DNA of 64,000 nucleotides from JAEUMD01 sp050250815. GTDB lineage: Bacteria; Pseudomonadota; Alphaproteobacteria; Rhizobiales; Hyphomicrobiaceae. Positions within the stretch are counted from its first letter, which is position 1, and each line of letters starts with the position of its first letter. This document shows positions 7,750-19,015 of the stretch, piece by piece. The stretch is taken from NCBI GenBank assembly GCA_050250815.1, contig JBFWNY010000003.1:62001-126000 (forward strand). The letters are read 5' to 3'. The notes beneath the pieces are model-generated. The model made no database searches. It was not told where the DNA came from and was given only the letters and a program-made list of their open reading frames with translations. The position numbers and the translations under genes were made by a program.

Positions 7750-8940
7750 ATGATGAGTTATCGGCGTGAACGGGCCAAGCGAGGTGGGGTGCGCCTGCGA
7801 TCGCTGCTGGCCGGCGCAGCGGCGGCGTTGGGCGCCGTCCTGACGATCGCGGCGCTCCCTTCTCCGGCCGCCGCGGAAGGTTCGCAGCAACTTCTGTCGG
7901 CCTGCTTCGCGCCGGCCGACTTGTTGGCGCGTCCCGGCGAGAAAGCCCCGCGCAAGGGCCAGCGCGCATTCGATGCGCCCGAACCGGCCCGTAAGCTCGC
8001 CACACCCCCTTCCGTGCCCGCTCTGCTGCGCGGCGCCATCCGCCGGGTCCGGCTTCCGGCCGGCCAGAAGCTCGTCGCCCTGACGCTCGACCTGTGCGAG
8101 CAGCCCGGCGAGATCGCCGGTTACGATGGCGAGATCATCGATTACTTGCGGCGCGAAGGGGTGAAGGCGACGCTTTTCGTCGGCGGCAAGTGGCTGCGCT
8201 CGCACGAGCAGCGCGCGCGCCAGCTTATGGCCGATCCGCTGTTTGAAATCGCCAACCATTCGGCCGCACATCGAAATCTGCGGCTGCTGTCGGGTGATCG
8301 TCTCAAGGAGGAGATCGAGGCTCCGCAGCGCGCCTACGAGGCAATCCGCGAGGACTTCTCCACCGAGCAGTGCGTGCGAGCCAACGCAACACACTGGCGC
8401 CGCGTGCCGCAGCGCATGGGGCTGTTCCGCTTTCCCTTCGGCGCGTGCAACGATGCGGCACTCGCAGCGGTGAACGACGCCGGATTGCTCGCCATCCAGT
8501 GGGACGTCTCGACCGGCGACCCGACACCCCAACAATCGGCCGCTGCGATCGCGCGAGAAATTCTGCGCGCGACCCGGCCGGGCTCCATCGTCATCGGCCA
8601 CGCCAACGGACGCGGCTTCCACACGGCAGCGGCGCTGCCGCTCGCCATCCCCAAGCTGAAGGCACAGGGCTACCGTTTCGTCACGGTGAGCGAACTCCTC
8701 GCAGCCGGCACGCCCGAGGTCGTGGCGACCTGTTACAATCAGCGCCCCGGTGACACCGACCGCTACGACGATCTGGCGACCGCCTTTCGCAAGCGTGCCC
8801 CGAAAACCGCGCCGGCTTCTAGCGGCGTATTCCCGTTCACGACACCCACAGCGCCACCCCGCCAGCAGCAGCCGCGCCGGACGACCGGCACGTCGCGCGC
8901 ACCACCGCCCAATGACTGGAGCGCGGTGATCCGGCCCTGA
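7750..8940 (+). CDS. Polysaccharide deacetylase (NodB homology) family protein
   Basis: A 396-residue secreted carbohydrate-esterase-4-like enzyme. A signal peptide (residues 1 to about 42, ending ALPSPAAAEG) precedes a NodB domain: motif 1 VALTLDLCEQ, motif 2 NHSAAH, motif 3 FRFPFG, a DVSTGD block and motif 5 IGHANGRG. Motif 1 has Asp-Leu where classic members have Asp-Asp, so metal coordination may differ. The last 50 residues are a Pro/Thr/Gln-rich tail. GGGAG lies seven bases before the chosen ATG; a second ATG follows at once. It is divergent from cysE and just upstream of a GNAT gene. The sugar substrate is unknown. Confidence 0.86.
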   Translation: MMSYRRERAKRGGVRLRSLLAGAAAALGAVLTIAALPSPAAAEGSQQLLSACFAPADLLARPGEKAPRKGQRAFDAPEPARKLATPPSVPALLRGAIRRVRLPAGQKLVALTLDLCEQPGEIAGYDGEIIDYLRREGVKATLFVGGKWLRSHEQRARQLMADPLFEIANHSAAHRNLRLLSGDRLKEEIEAPQRAYEAIREDFSTEQCVRANATHWRRVPQRMGLFRFPFGACNDAALAAVNDAGLLAIQWDVSTGDPTPQQSAAAIAREILRATRPGSIVIGHANGRGFHTAAALPLAIPKLKAQGYRFVTVSELLAAGTPEVVATCYNQRPGDTDRYDDLATAFRKRAPKTAPASSGVFPFTTPTAPPRQQQPRRTTGTSRAPPPNDWSAVIRP

Positions 8941-8954
8941 TGGAGTTGGGCGCG

Positions 8955-9482
8955 ATGACCGATGAGACAACGCGGCTCGTCCGCATCGCCACGCTGACCG
9001 GTCGCGACGGCCTCGAGTTCGCACTCGACCGGATCGAGAACGAGCTCGATCTGGCCACAGCACAGGCCCTCGGCGAAACCCTGGCGGCGATCGACCCGTG
9101 GGCGCGTTACCGCTTCACCCCTGATCGCCTTGCTCATGCGGTGGGCCGAAACGCTCCGGGAGCAGTGCGGCTCCTGCTGCGGGCGGACGAAGCACTGGCA
9201 GGTGTAGCGGTGCTCAAGCCCGGCTGGATGTTTGGAACCTATCTCAATCTGCTCGCCGTCCTTCCCACCCATCAGGGACGCGGCATCGGCCACGCCTTCC
9301 TCGACTGGCTGGAGGCGGAGGGCCGCGCGCGGGGAGAGCGCAACCAGTTCGTCGTCTCCTCGGCGTTCAACGAGCGCGCGCTGGCGCTCTACGAGTCACA
9401 CGGCTTCTGCCGCATCGCCGACATGCCGGGTCTCATATCGGACGGCGAAACCGAGGTCCTGCTGCGCCGCCGGCTGGGTTGA
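8955..9482 (+). CDS. GNAT-family N-acetyltransferase
   Basis: A 175-residue acetyl-CoA-dependent transferase. The acetyl-CoA pyrophosphate loop is LPTHQGRGIGHAFLDWLE, followed by FNERALALYESHGFCRI, the typical C-terminal motif B. The ATG at 8955 has GGAG nine bases upstream; an alternative ATG at 8940 overlaps the stop of the deacetylase gene (TGATG), so translational coupling is likely in either case. Substrate is unknown. It ends six bases from the convergent acuI gene. Confidence 0.85.
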   Translation: MTDETTRLVRIATLTGRDGLEFALDRIENELDLATAQALGETLAAIDPWARYRFTPDRLAHAVGRNAPGAVRLLLRADEALAGVAVLKPGWMFGTYLNLLAVLPTHQGRGIGHAFLDWLEAEGRARGERNQFVVSSAFNERALALYESHGFCRIADMPGLISDGETEVLLRRRLG

Positions 9483-9488
9483 AACGGC

Positions 9489-10472
9489 TCAGTGCTCCAG
9501 CACGACGCGGCCACGCACCTTGCCGGCGACGATCTGCGGCGCCAGCATCGTCACATCGGCGATGGGCCGCGTGACCGTTAGGCTGTCCAACACTTTGGGA
9601 TCGAGGTCGCGCGCCAGCCGTTCCCATGCCATCTCGCGCTTCGCCTTGGGTGCCATCACGCTGTCGATGCCGCATAGCGTGATACCGCGCAGGATGAATG
9701 GCGCAACGGAGGTCGGCAGGTCCATTCCCTGGGCGAGACCGCAGGCCGCCACGCAGCCACCGTAGCCGGTCATGGAAATGGCGTTGGCGAGCGTGTTGCT
9801 GCCGGCGACGTCGATCGCTCCGGCCCAGCGCTCCTTGCCCAGCGGACGCGCATTACCCGACAGTTCGCTGCGCTCGATCACCTCGCGCGCACCAAGCCCC
9901 TCCAGGAAGCTCTTCTCCTCTGGGCGTCCGGTGGACGCGACGACGTGATAGCCAAGCCGCGCGAGCACCGCGACGGCAACGCTGCCGACGCCACCGGCTG
10001 CACCCGTCACAAGCACCGGTCCGGACGCCGGCGAGATGCCGTGCGCCTCAAGCGCAAGGATCGACAGCATCGACGTGTATCCGGCCGTACCGATGGCCAT
10101 GGTCTGCGCGGCGGTGAACGCCTGCGGCCGCTTCACCAGCCAGCCGGCTCTAACGCGCGCCATGCCGGCGTAGCCGCCGTGGTGCGTCTCGCCCACGCCC
10201 CAACCGTTGAGAATGACGTCGTCTCCCGGCTTCAGGGCCGGGTCGGCGGACTTGACCACCTCACCGGCGAAGTCAATGCCCGGAATGAGCGGCCACTTGC
10301 GGATGATGGGCGCCTTGCCTGTAAGCGCTAGGCCGTCCTTGTAGTTGATCGTCGAATGACTGACCCGAACGAGGACGTCGCCGTCCATCAGGTCCGCCTC
10401 GCTCAGCTCGGTCCATCCGATCTCCGGTCCGCTCTCCGACTTGGTAGCGAGGAGGGCTTTGAATTTCGTCAT
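9489..10472 (-). CDS. acuI: Acrylyl-CoA reductase / YhdH-family quinone oxidoreductase
   Basis: A 327-residue zinc-free medium-chain reductase of the YhdH/AcuI group, which reduces acryloyl-CoA to propionyl-CoA with NADPH. Visible blocks: MTKFKALLATK start, NYKDGLALTGKAPI, IPGIDFAGEVV, NGWGVGETHHGGYA and the nucleotide fold VLVTGAAGGVGSVAVAVLARLGYHVVASTGRPEE. Length is exactly that of the family. The ATG at 10472 has GGAG nine bases upstream; open codons further upstream are non-coding. The physiological substrate (3-hydroxypropionate, DMSP or another enoyl-CoA route) is not fixed by context. Confidence 0.85.
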   Translation of the reverse strand: MTKFKALLATKSESGPEIGWTELSEADLMDGDVLVRVSHSTINYKDGLALTGKAPIIRKWPLIPGIDFAGEVVKSADPALKPGDDVILNGWGVGETHHGGYAGMARVRAGWLVKRPQAFTAAQTMAIGTAGYTSMLSILALEAHGISPASGPVLVTGAAGGVGSVAVAVLARLGYHVVASTGRPEEKSFLEGLGAREVIERSELSGNARPLGKERWAGAIDVAGSNTLANAISMTGYGGCVAACGLAQGMDLPTSVAPFILRGITLCGIDSVMAPKAKREMAWERLARDLDPKVLDSLTVTRPIADVTMLAPQIVAGKVRGRVVLEH

Positions 10473-10729
10473 CACGCGGGGCTCCGGATTTCTGGGGGGC
10501 TGCGGCACATCGAATATCGCCGTACGCGCGTGGCGTCGAGCCGCGGCGGCACGGATCACCTCGTTGGCAGCATCACTTGACGCCAATGAGGGGGGCATTT
10601 GAAGCTTGTCGGTCGACGCGACTGCGAATGCAGCCGCAACAGGGAGGCGGTTATCCCCACCCCCGCGCCCGGGTATATTGCGTAGCACTCTGCGCACGCG
10701 CAAGAACTACGCTTACTAGGCCAAGAAAA

Positions 10730-10880
10730 ATGTCCGTATATCCAAACTATAACGAAAACTATTATATATACTCGTCCGCGAATATGGAGTTGATATCAGT
10801 TGCATTTGTGCCTTTAACCGTGTTGCTTGAATGCTAGTTGTGCGAGTGCAAATCTAATCTTGCAGCGCAACAACTTTTTT
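10730..10880 (+). ncRNA. Candidate small RNA (or 35-codon ORF) in AT-rich spacer
   Basis: Between acuI and the 27-residue peptide gene, base composition falls sharply (runs such as AACTATTATATATACTCG near 10753-10772) and the stretch ends in a strong intrinsic terminator (10837-10880). A 35-codon frame, ATG at 10730 to TAG at 10835, stops just where the terminator stem begins, but its start has no ribosome site and its codons are unlike those of neighbouring genes. A short RNA of about 100-150 nt is the simpler reading. Possible -10 boxes (TATATT near 10673, TATTAT near 10758) are not paired with a convincing -35. Confidence 0.4.
10837..10880 (+). terminator. Intrinsic terminator with six-T tail
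   Basis: Outer stem GTTGTGCG (10837-10844) with CGCAACAAC (10866-10874, one bulged A), inner stem TGCAA/TTGCA, 8-base loop, then TTTTTT at 10875-10880. It is one of the few hairpins in the window with a true T-run. Confidence 0.75.
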
Positions 10881-10882
10881 GC

Positions 10883-10912
10883 TTGGCATTCGACGATGGT
10901 CGCATCTACCAT
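10883..10912 (+). promoter_or_regulatory. Possible promoter for the 27-residue peptide transcript
   Basis: TTGGCA (10883-10888), 18-base spacer, TACCAT (10907-10912), directly after the preceding terminator. This would give a leader of roughly 150 bases before the peptide ATG at 11070. Confidence 0.35.
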
Positions 10913-10954
10913 CAGACCGTCTCAGCCACCGCCCCCCGGTGCCCGAGATCGAAG

Positions 10955-11020
10955 CCGGCGCGTATTTGCCGGTGTGACCGGCAGGGTATTCGCCGGAAGG
11001 CCCGCCAGCGATGGCGGGCC
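10955..11020 (+). promoter_or_regulatory. Structured leader with repeated CCGG hairpins and a GNRA-capped stem
   Basis: Two similar CCGGC...TATT(T/C)GCCGG units lie in tandem at about 10955-10996, each able to fold. They are followed by GGCCCGCCA (10999-11007), loop GCGA, TGGCGGGCC (11012-11020), a perfect 9-bp stem with a GNRA tetraloop. The set ends 49 bases before the small-protein start and looks like an RNA leader or stabiliser. Confidence 0.45.
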
Positions 11021-11069
11021 CGCAAGCCCGGATCAACACGGGTTTCGAAGCTGAATTTTGGAGGCAACG

Positions 11070-11153
11070 ATGGAACTCAAGACACGTCTGAATGTCCTCG
11101 CTGCGATGATGTCGTTCGTATTTGTCGCCGCAGTCGTGATGGGCACACTGTGA
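11070..11153 (+). CDS. 27-residue single-span membrane peptide
   Basis: A very short gene with a strong ribosome site (TTTTGGAGGCAACG before ATG). It begins MELKTRLNVLAAMM and continues through a hydrophobic helix ending VVMGTL, so residues about 8-27 form one membrane span with a positively charged cytoplasmic end (Lys4, Arg6). From memory, similar peptides of this design occur in other Rhizobiales, but I cannot verify this. A possible hairpin follows six bases after the stop and a structured leader precedes it. No function can be assigned; many such peptides modulate larger membrane complexes. Confidence 0.62.
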   Translation: MELKTRLNVLAAMMSFVFVAAVVMGTL

Positions 11154-11158
11154 GCATC

Positions 11159-11177
11159 GGCGGCACGTGAAGCCGCC
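11159..11177 (+). terminator. Small hairpin after the 27-residue peptide gene
   Basis: GGCGGC (11159-11164), loop ACGTGAA, GCCGCC (11172-11177). No T-run follows, so it may be a weak terminator or a 3'-end stabiliser. The rest of 11178-11376 shows nothing I can name. Confidence 0.35.
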
Positions 11178-11376
11178 TCAACCACGCAACCGCAGGGCAA
11201 CGTCCCATTCGCCAGGGTGATGGCGACGAGCCAACCTCAAACAGTTCGCAAGCGTGGAGTGAATACTGCAACCCTGCCAAAGAAGCCGACGATGTCCTCA
11301 CATCCTGCGGCTTCCCACGGTGGCACCCCCGTCCACCGCCCAGGGCGCGAGGCTTGACCTTGCGCCCTATCCCTTT

Positions 11377-11601
11377 TCAGACGCCCTTTCCCAACATTGA
11401 CCGAACCGCCTTGGCCATCACCAGCACCCAGGGGACCGCGTGGAACGCGAGGTCGAATATGTCGATGGGCCTTGTCAGCGTACCCTTCGCCAGCATCTTG
11501 AGCTTTTCCCAGATGTGCGGCTCGGGAAAGAACGGCGCGAGCCCCAGCGTCAGAGCTGCCAGGATAGCCAGCGACCAGGGGATGCGGTCGATTAACTCCA
11601 T
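11377..11601 (-). CDS. 74-residue small membrane protein (often labelled 'RND transporter' in Rhizobiales)
   Basis: MELIDRIPWSLAILAALTLG begins a protein with two hydrophobic helices (about 8-25 and 52-68) separated by PEPHIWEKLKMLAKGTLTRP. The family is small and widespread in Rhizobiales. The database label 'RND transporter' is not supported by size or motif, so I treat function as unknown. AGGA lies just upstream of the start. It stands alone between the peptide locus and another minus-strand membrane gene. Confidence 0.75.
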   Translation of the reverse strand: MELIDRIPWSLAILAALTLGLAPFFPEPHIWEKLKMLAKGTLTRPIDIFDLAFHAVPWVLVMAKAVRSMLGKGV

Positions 11602-11706
11602 CGTCCTCGCCTTCTCACAATTTCGACAGGCAGCTACCGACGCGCGATGGCCCAGCGCTGGCTGCGCACTTCCATCGCACCTGAGGGCACAGCGGTCAGC
11701 CGTCGA

Positions 11707-12045
11707 TCAGCGGCGCGCCAGATAACCCAGAATGGCGCCGAAGAGTGGAAGATAGAGCGGAGGGAATTTCAGGGGAATTGCGGCAATAAGCTGCGGCACG
11801 AACATCAAGGCCGCACCGATCAGCGCGCCGATCAGCGCGCTCGCCAGAGTACCGGCCGACGGCATGCGCACGTCCTTCAGCGCAAATGAGCCGATGAGAC
11901 CGATGACCCAGACGATGACGGCAAACATCGCCGCATGCACGAAGGTTCGGGGGTCGCCCTGCACTGGAATGTATCGCAGCAGCATGGGCGCGCCGAACCA
12001 GGCAGCGATGAACTGCAGAATGACGAGAACGAGATAGCCGATCAT
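11707..12045 (-). CDS. Hypothetical four-helix membrane protein
   Basis: A 112-residue protein made almost entirely of hydrophobic segments (about 2-22, 38-58, 68-90, 93-110) with short loops and an Arg-Arg end. The ATG at 12045 is preceded by a GGGGG run six bases away; codons open upstream of it read as non-coding. I recognise no family motif. It follows the metH operon on the same strand after 180 bases and could lie at its 3' end. Confidence 0.65.
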   Translation of the reverse strand: MIGYLVLVILQFIAAWFGAPMLLRYIPVQGDPRTFVHAAMFAVIVWVIGLIGSFALKDVRMPSAGTLASALIGALIGAALMFVPQLIAAIPLKFPPLYLPLFGAILGYLARR

Positions 12046-12226
12046 GCTTGCCCCCGGATCGAGCGCCGCGCGCCAGCCGATACGTCCGCGCGCCTTAGCA
12101 TCACGGCCATCGACATTTTCGCCTAACACGAGTCCGGCGATAGGTCGATGACAGCGGCAGACGAGACCCGACCAGGCGCTGCTGCGCGGTGGAAAACCAC
12201 TGTCCAGGTCCGAGGCGGTTCAGCTC

Positions 12227-14950
<2,724 letters not shown>

Positions 14951-14951
14951 G

Positions 14952-14995
14952 CCCTCTCCCCGGGACGAGACCGGCGCAAGGCGCCGGATGAGGGG
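14952..14995. repeat. REP-like extragenic palindrome upstream of the corrinoid metH gene
   Basis: Outer arms CCCTC (14952-14956) and GAGGG (14990-14994) enclose a perfect core stem CCGGCGC-AAG-GCGCCGG (14971-14987). Read on the minus strand it follows the CCCCTCATCCGG...GGGGAGAGGG pattern of rhizobial intergenic palindromes. Its last bases act as the ribosome site of the metH gene. Confidence 0.55.
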
Positions 14996-15052
14996 ACGGA
15001 CTTGTGATGATGATGCTGTTGTGGCTCTCGACCTTGATTCTGGATGGCGCCC

Positions 15053-15745
15053 TCATGCGAAAGCCAGCCAACCCTTTATCGCCAGGCCACGAAAGACGGG
15101 CACCAGCTCCCCGAAGCCCGCGTTCTTCAGGAGCTGCTCCTCGCGTTCCACGGACACGATCGCAACCTTGGCGAAGTTCTGCGCGTTGCTTCGCGCCATC
15201 TGCTCGTCCACGCCGTTGCGGATTGCGTGTCGGGTCCAGATGCGCCGCAGCAGCTCCGTCTCCGGCTCACCCGCAACACCGACGCCATCGACGATCGCGA
15301 GCGGGGCACCGGGCTTCAACCGGGCGTGGATCGCCTTGAGGAACGCGAGCTTGGCGCCATCGTCGGGAACGAAATGCGCCGTCAGGAGGCAGGTAGCCGC
15401 GTCGAACCCCGTATCGGCGAGTTCATCGATGGCGATCAAGCGGACCACGCTGCGAGGGCCGACCGAAGTCGCGCCTATGCGGCGCTCGGCCAGCTCCACC
15501 ATCGGCGCGTAGGTATCGACGCCCACGAACGACCAGGATGGGTTGTCCGAACCCAGCCGGATGATCTCTTCGCCGCCCCCCGCTCCGACGACGAGTATCC
15601 GCGCGGGACCCTTCCCGAGCAGCTCCAGGAATGCCGACTCGACGATCGCGAAGATCGCCCGGCGGCCGGGTATGAACTGCTCCGCCAGCCCGGCGTAGTC
15701 GTCGAGATCGGGCAGGCTCTGGTCCTCGAACTTCAACGCGCCCAT
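15053..15745 (-). CDS. Class I SAM-dependent methyltransferase inside the met operon
   Basis: A 230-residue Rossmann-fold methyltransferase. Motif I is ILVVGAGGGEEI (about residues 50-61), motif II FVGVDTYAPMVELAERRI, and motif IV follows GFDAATCLLTAHF. The N-terminal 40 residues (YAGLAEQFIPGRRAIFAIVES) resemble the cap of small-molecule methyltransferases. It starts three bases after the stop of the homocysteine-domain metH gene and precedes the corrinoid half, so it is translated from the same message. Substrate is unknown. Its place between two halves of one enzyme is unusual. Confidence 0.82.
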   Translation of the reverse strand: MGALKFEDQSLPDLDDYAGLAEQFIPGRRAIFAIVESAFLELLGKGPARILVVGAGGGEEIIRLGSDNPSWSFVGVDTYAPMVELAERRIGATSVGPRSVVRLIAIDELADTGFDAATCLLTAHFVPDDGAKLAFLKAIHARLKPGAPLAIVDGVGVAGEPETELLRRIWTRHAIRNGVDEQMARSNAQNFAKVAIVSVEREEQLLKNAGFGELVPVFRGLAIKGWLAFA

Positions 15746-15748
15746 GCC

Positions 15749-16810
<1,062 letters not shown>

Positions 16811-16841
16811 GCTGTCTCAATCCCTGTCGATACGGTCGTAT

Positions 16842-16875
16842 TGCCCCTCGCCCCGCGAGAACGAGGCAAGGGGCA
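16842..16875. repeat. Hairpin between metF and the homocysteine-domain metH gene
   Basis: TGCCCCT (16842-16848) pairs with AGGGGCA (16869-16875), with a short inner GCC/GGC stem after one mismatch. It is the second palindromic spacer in the operon and may adjust relative expression of metF and the metH genes. Confidence 0.45.
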
Positions 16876-16880
16876 TGGCT

Positions 16881-17807
16881 TCACGCAACTGCCGCGCGCT
16901 TCTCGAGCGGCTCCGCCTTGAGCGGCCGCAAGCCCAGCAGATGGCAGATCGCATAGACGAGATCGGCGCGGTTCAACGTGTAGAAGTGGAACTTCTTCAC
17001 GCCATTCTCGACCAGCTCCATCACCTGCTCTGTGGCGACCGCCGCGGCAACCAGCTGTTGGGTCGCGTGATCCTCCTCCAGTCCCTCGAAGCGGCGCGCA
17101 AGCCACGCGGGCACCGATGCTCCGGTGCGCACGGCGAACCCCGCCACCTGGCGGAAGTTGTGTATCGGCACGATGCCCGGCGTGATCGGCACCCAGATGC
17201 CGGCCGCGCGCGCGCGCTCCACAAACCGCAGATAGTGCGCGTTGTCGAAGCCGAATTGCGTGATGATGCGGTCTGCACCCGCGTCCACCTTGGCCTTCAG
17301 GTTGTCGATGTCGGCGTGGACCGTGGGGCTTTCGGGATGCTTTTCGGGATAGCCGCCGACGGAAATCTCGAACCGCGCGATCCTCTTCAGCCCCGCAACC
17401 AGCTCCGCTGCGTTGGCGTAGCCGCCCGGATGCGGCTCGTAGCGCTGGCCGATGCCCGCGGCCGGGTCGCCGCGAAGCGCCACGATATGGCGCACGCCGG
17501 CGTCCCAATACGAACGCGCCACCGCATCGACTTCCTCGCGAGTGGCATCGACGCACGTCAGATGCGCCGCAGGCCGCAACGGCGTCTCCTTGACGATGCG
17601 GGCCACCGTCGCGTGCGTCCGCTCGCGCGTGGAGCCGCCCGCACCGTAGGTCACGGACACGAACTCGGGAGCCAGAGGTGCAAGCCGCTCGATCGCCGCC
17701 CACAGCGCCGTCTCCATCTTCTCGTTCTTGGGCGGAAAGAACTCGAAGGAGACGTCGATCTCGCCGGCGCCGAGCAGCCGGCTCTTGCGCTCACTGAACT
17801 CGTTCAT
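16881..17807 (-). CDS. metF: Methylenetetrahydrofolate reductase
   Basis: Reduces 5,10-methylene-THF to 5-methyl-THF, the methyl donor for MetH. The 308-residue protein shows FEFFPPKNEKME, FVSVTYGAGGSTRERT, HLTCVDATREEV, ALRGDPAAG, EISVGGYPEKHPES, FGFDNAHYLRF and the closing KKFHFYTLNRADLV, all family signatures. It overlaps the end of the repressor gene by 17 bases and has AGGAGG seven bases before its ATG inside that gene, so the two are translationally coupled. It is followed by both metH halves. Confidence 0.97.
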   Translation of the reverse strand: MNEFSERKSRLLGAGEIDVSFEFFPPKNEKMETALWAAIERLAPLAPEFVSVTYGAGGSTRERTHATVARIVKETPLRPAAHLTCVDATREEVDAVARSYWDAGVRHIVALRGDPAAGIGQRYEPHPGGYANAAELVAGLKRIARFEISVGGYPEKHPESPTVHADIDNLKAKVDAGADRIITQFGFDNAHYLRFVERARAAGIWVPITPGIVPIHNFRQVAGFAVRTGASVPAWLARRFEGLEEDHATQQLVAAAVATEQVMELVENGVKKFHFYTLNRADLVYAICHLLGLRPLKAEPLEKRAAVA

Positions 17808-18861
17808 CGTTTGCCTCCTGAAGTTCGGAGCTGGATTGCCTTCCGCGACCCCGGCGCGCGTCCAGCATGCGCTCGCCGACCCAGATCGAAACCGTCAACT
17901 GCTCTGGGCCGCCCCGCGTCTCGGGCTCCAGCGTGCGGACCCCGCACGCGGTCATGCCGGCGGCGGCAAGCCATTCCTCGATCTGAGGCCCGGAGAAGCC
18001 CAGCCGCTCGTGGGCGAACTGCTCACGCAGGAACTCGAGCCCGTGCGGCGCGAAATCGATGACGATCAAGCGGCCACCCGGTCTCAGGACGCGCGCCGCC
18101 TCCGCGATCGCCCGCGACGGCTCCGACATAAAGTGCAGAACCTGATGCATGACCACCGCATCGGCCGCGCCGTCCGCGAGCGGCAGCGCGTAAAGGTCGC
18201 CATGGCGAACATGGGCGCGGTCGAGACCGGCAGCAGAAAGCTTGCTGCGGGCGTAGGCGAGCATCGAATGGTTGACGTCGAAGCCCACCGCCTGCCGGTA
18301 GCGTGGGCTCAGCAGCTCCAGGATGCGCCCCGTACCCGTTCCCAAATCGACCAGCAGCTCGAACGGCCCCGGCCCTATGAGGTCCAGGATCTCCCGTTCG
18401 ACCGCCGCTTCGGGCACATGCAGCGTCCGGATGCGATCCCAATCGGCGGCATGCGCATCAAAGTAGGTCTGCGCAGTCTGCTCGCGTTGCCGCTTCAAAA
18501 CTTCCGCGCGGTCGCGATCGCGCAGGATCGCCGGATCGTCTGGGGCAACCAGATGCAGGACATGGCGAACGAGGGCGCCACCCTCCGCGTCGTCGGCGAT
18601 GCGGAAATAGACCCAGCTCCCCTCGCGCGCCCGTTCGATCAGACCGGCCTCGGTGAGCAGCTTCAAATGGCGACTAACGCGGGGCTGGCTCTGCCGCAGG
18701 ATCTCGGTGAGGTCCTTGACGTTCAGTTCGCCGCCCGCCAGCAGCAGCAGGATGCGCAGCCGCGTCGGCTCGGCCGCAGCCTTAAGGGCTGCGACGGCTT
18801 CGCGGGGCGACAATGTCCTGCGCACAGCGGTCGTACTGTGCAGTGGGTTCGAGGCATCCAT
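17791..18861 (-). CDS. SahR-like ArsR-family repressor fused to a methyltransferase-fold sensor
   Basis: A 356-residue fusion: winged helix of ArsR type (about 20-105, recognition region LRQSQPRVSRHLKLLTEAGL) followed by a class I methyltransferase fold (about 140-340, motif I LLVDLGTGTGRILELL, HQVLHFMSEP, RVLRPGGRLIVIDF). It lacks metal-sensing cysteines of the ArsR type. Published SahR proteins have this design: the methyltransferase-like part senses S-adenosylhomocysteine and releases DNA to induce SAM-cycle genes. Its position as first gene before metF and metH fits that role. The ATG at 18861 has no ribosome site and lies only a few bases after a predicted -10, suggesting a leaderless message. 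Assignment to SahR rests on architecture and context. Confidence 0.85.
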   Translation of the reverse strand: MDASNPLHSTTAVRRTLSPREAVAALKAAAEPTRLRILLLLAGGELNVKDLTEILRQSQPRVSRHLKLLTEAGLIERAREGSWVYFRIADDAEGGALVRHVLHLVAPDDPAILRDRDRAEVLKRQREQTAQTYFDAHAADWDRIRTLHVPEAAVEREILDLIGPGPFELLVDLGTGTGRILELLSPRYRQAVGFDVNHSMLAYARSKLSAAGLDRAHVRHGDLYALPLADGAADAVVMHQVLHFMSEPSRAIAEAARVLRPGGRLIVIDFAPHGLEFLREQFAHERLGFSGPQIEEWLAAAGMTACGVRTLEPETRGGPEQLTVSIWVGERMLDARRGRGRQSSSELQEANDERVQ

Positions 18862-18869
18862 AGCCGCTG

Positions 18870-18897
18870 AACATATAAACATATCTTTATGTGTCAA
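18870..18897 (-). promoter_or_regulatory. met-operon promoter with embedded operator palindrome
   Basis: On the minus strand TTGACA (18892-18897) and TATGTT (18870-18875) are 16 bases apart. The spacer and -10 are covered by an imperfect 24-bp palindrome at 18871-18894: half-sites ACATATAAACAT and ACACATAAAGAT agree at 10 of 12 positions. This is the layout of an autoregulatory repressor site, most simply for the SahR-like product. Confidence 0.75.
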
Positions 18898-19015
18898 GTG
18901 CGTCCTTGATCGAACCGCACGGCTTGTGGATCAGACACGCGCCTGCCAGGGCCTCCCGGCAATCCATGGCTCCCGATATTTCCGGTATGGAACGGCCGTT
19001 TACGCCCGCGAAAGC

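Noticed and set aside
10730..10837. 35-codon ORF as a protein gene
   Set aside because: No ribosome site, AT-rich codons unlike all neighbours, and its stop merges with a terminator stem. I list the stretch as an RNA candidate instead.
11377..11601. Calling the 74-residue protein an RND transporter
   Set aside because: RND pumps are about 1000 residues with 12 helices; the label is a database artefact and nothing in this short protein supports it.
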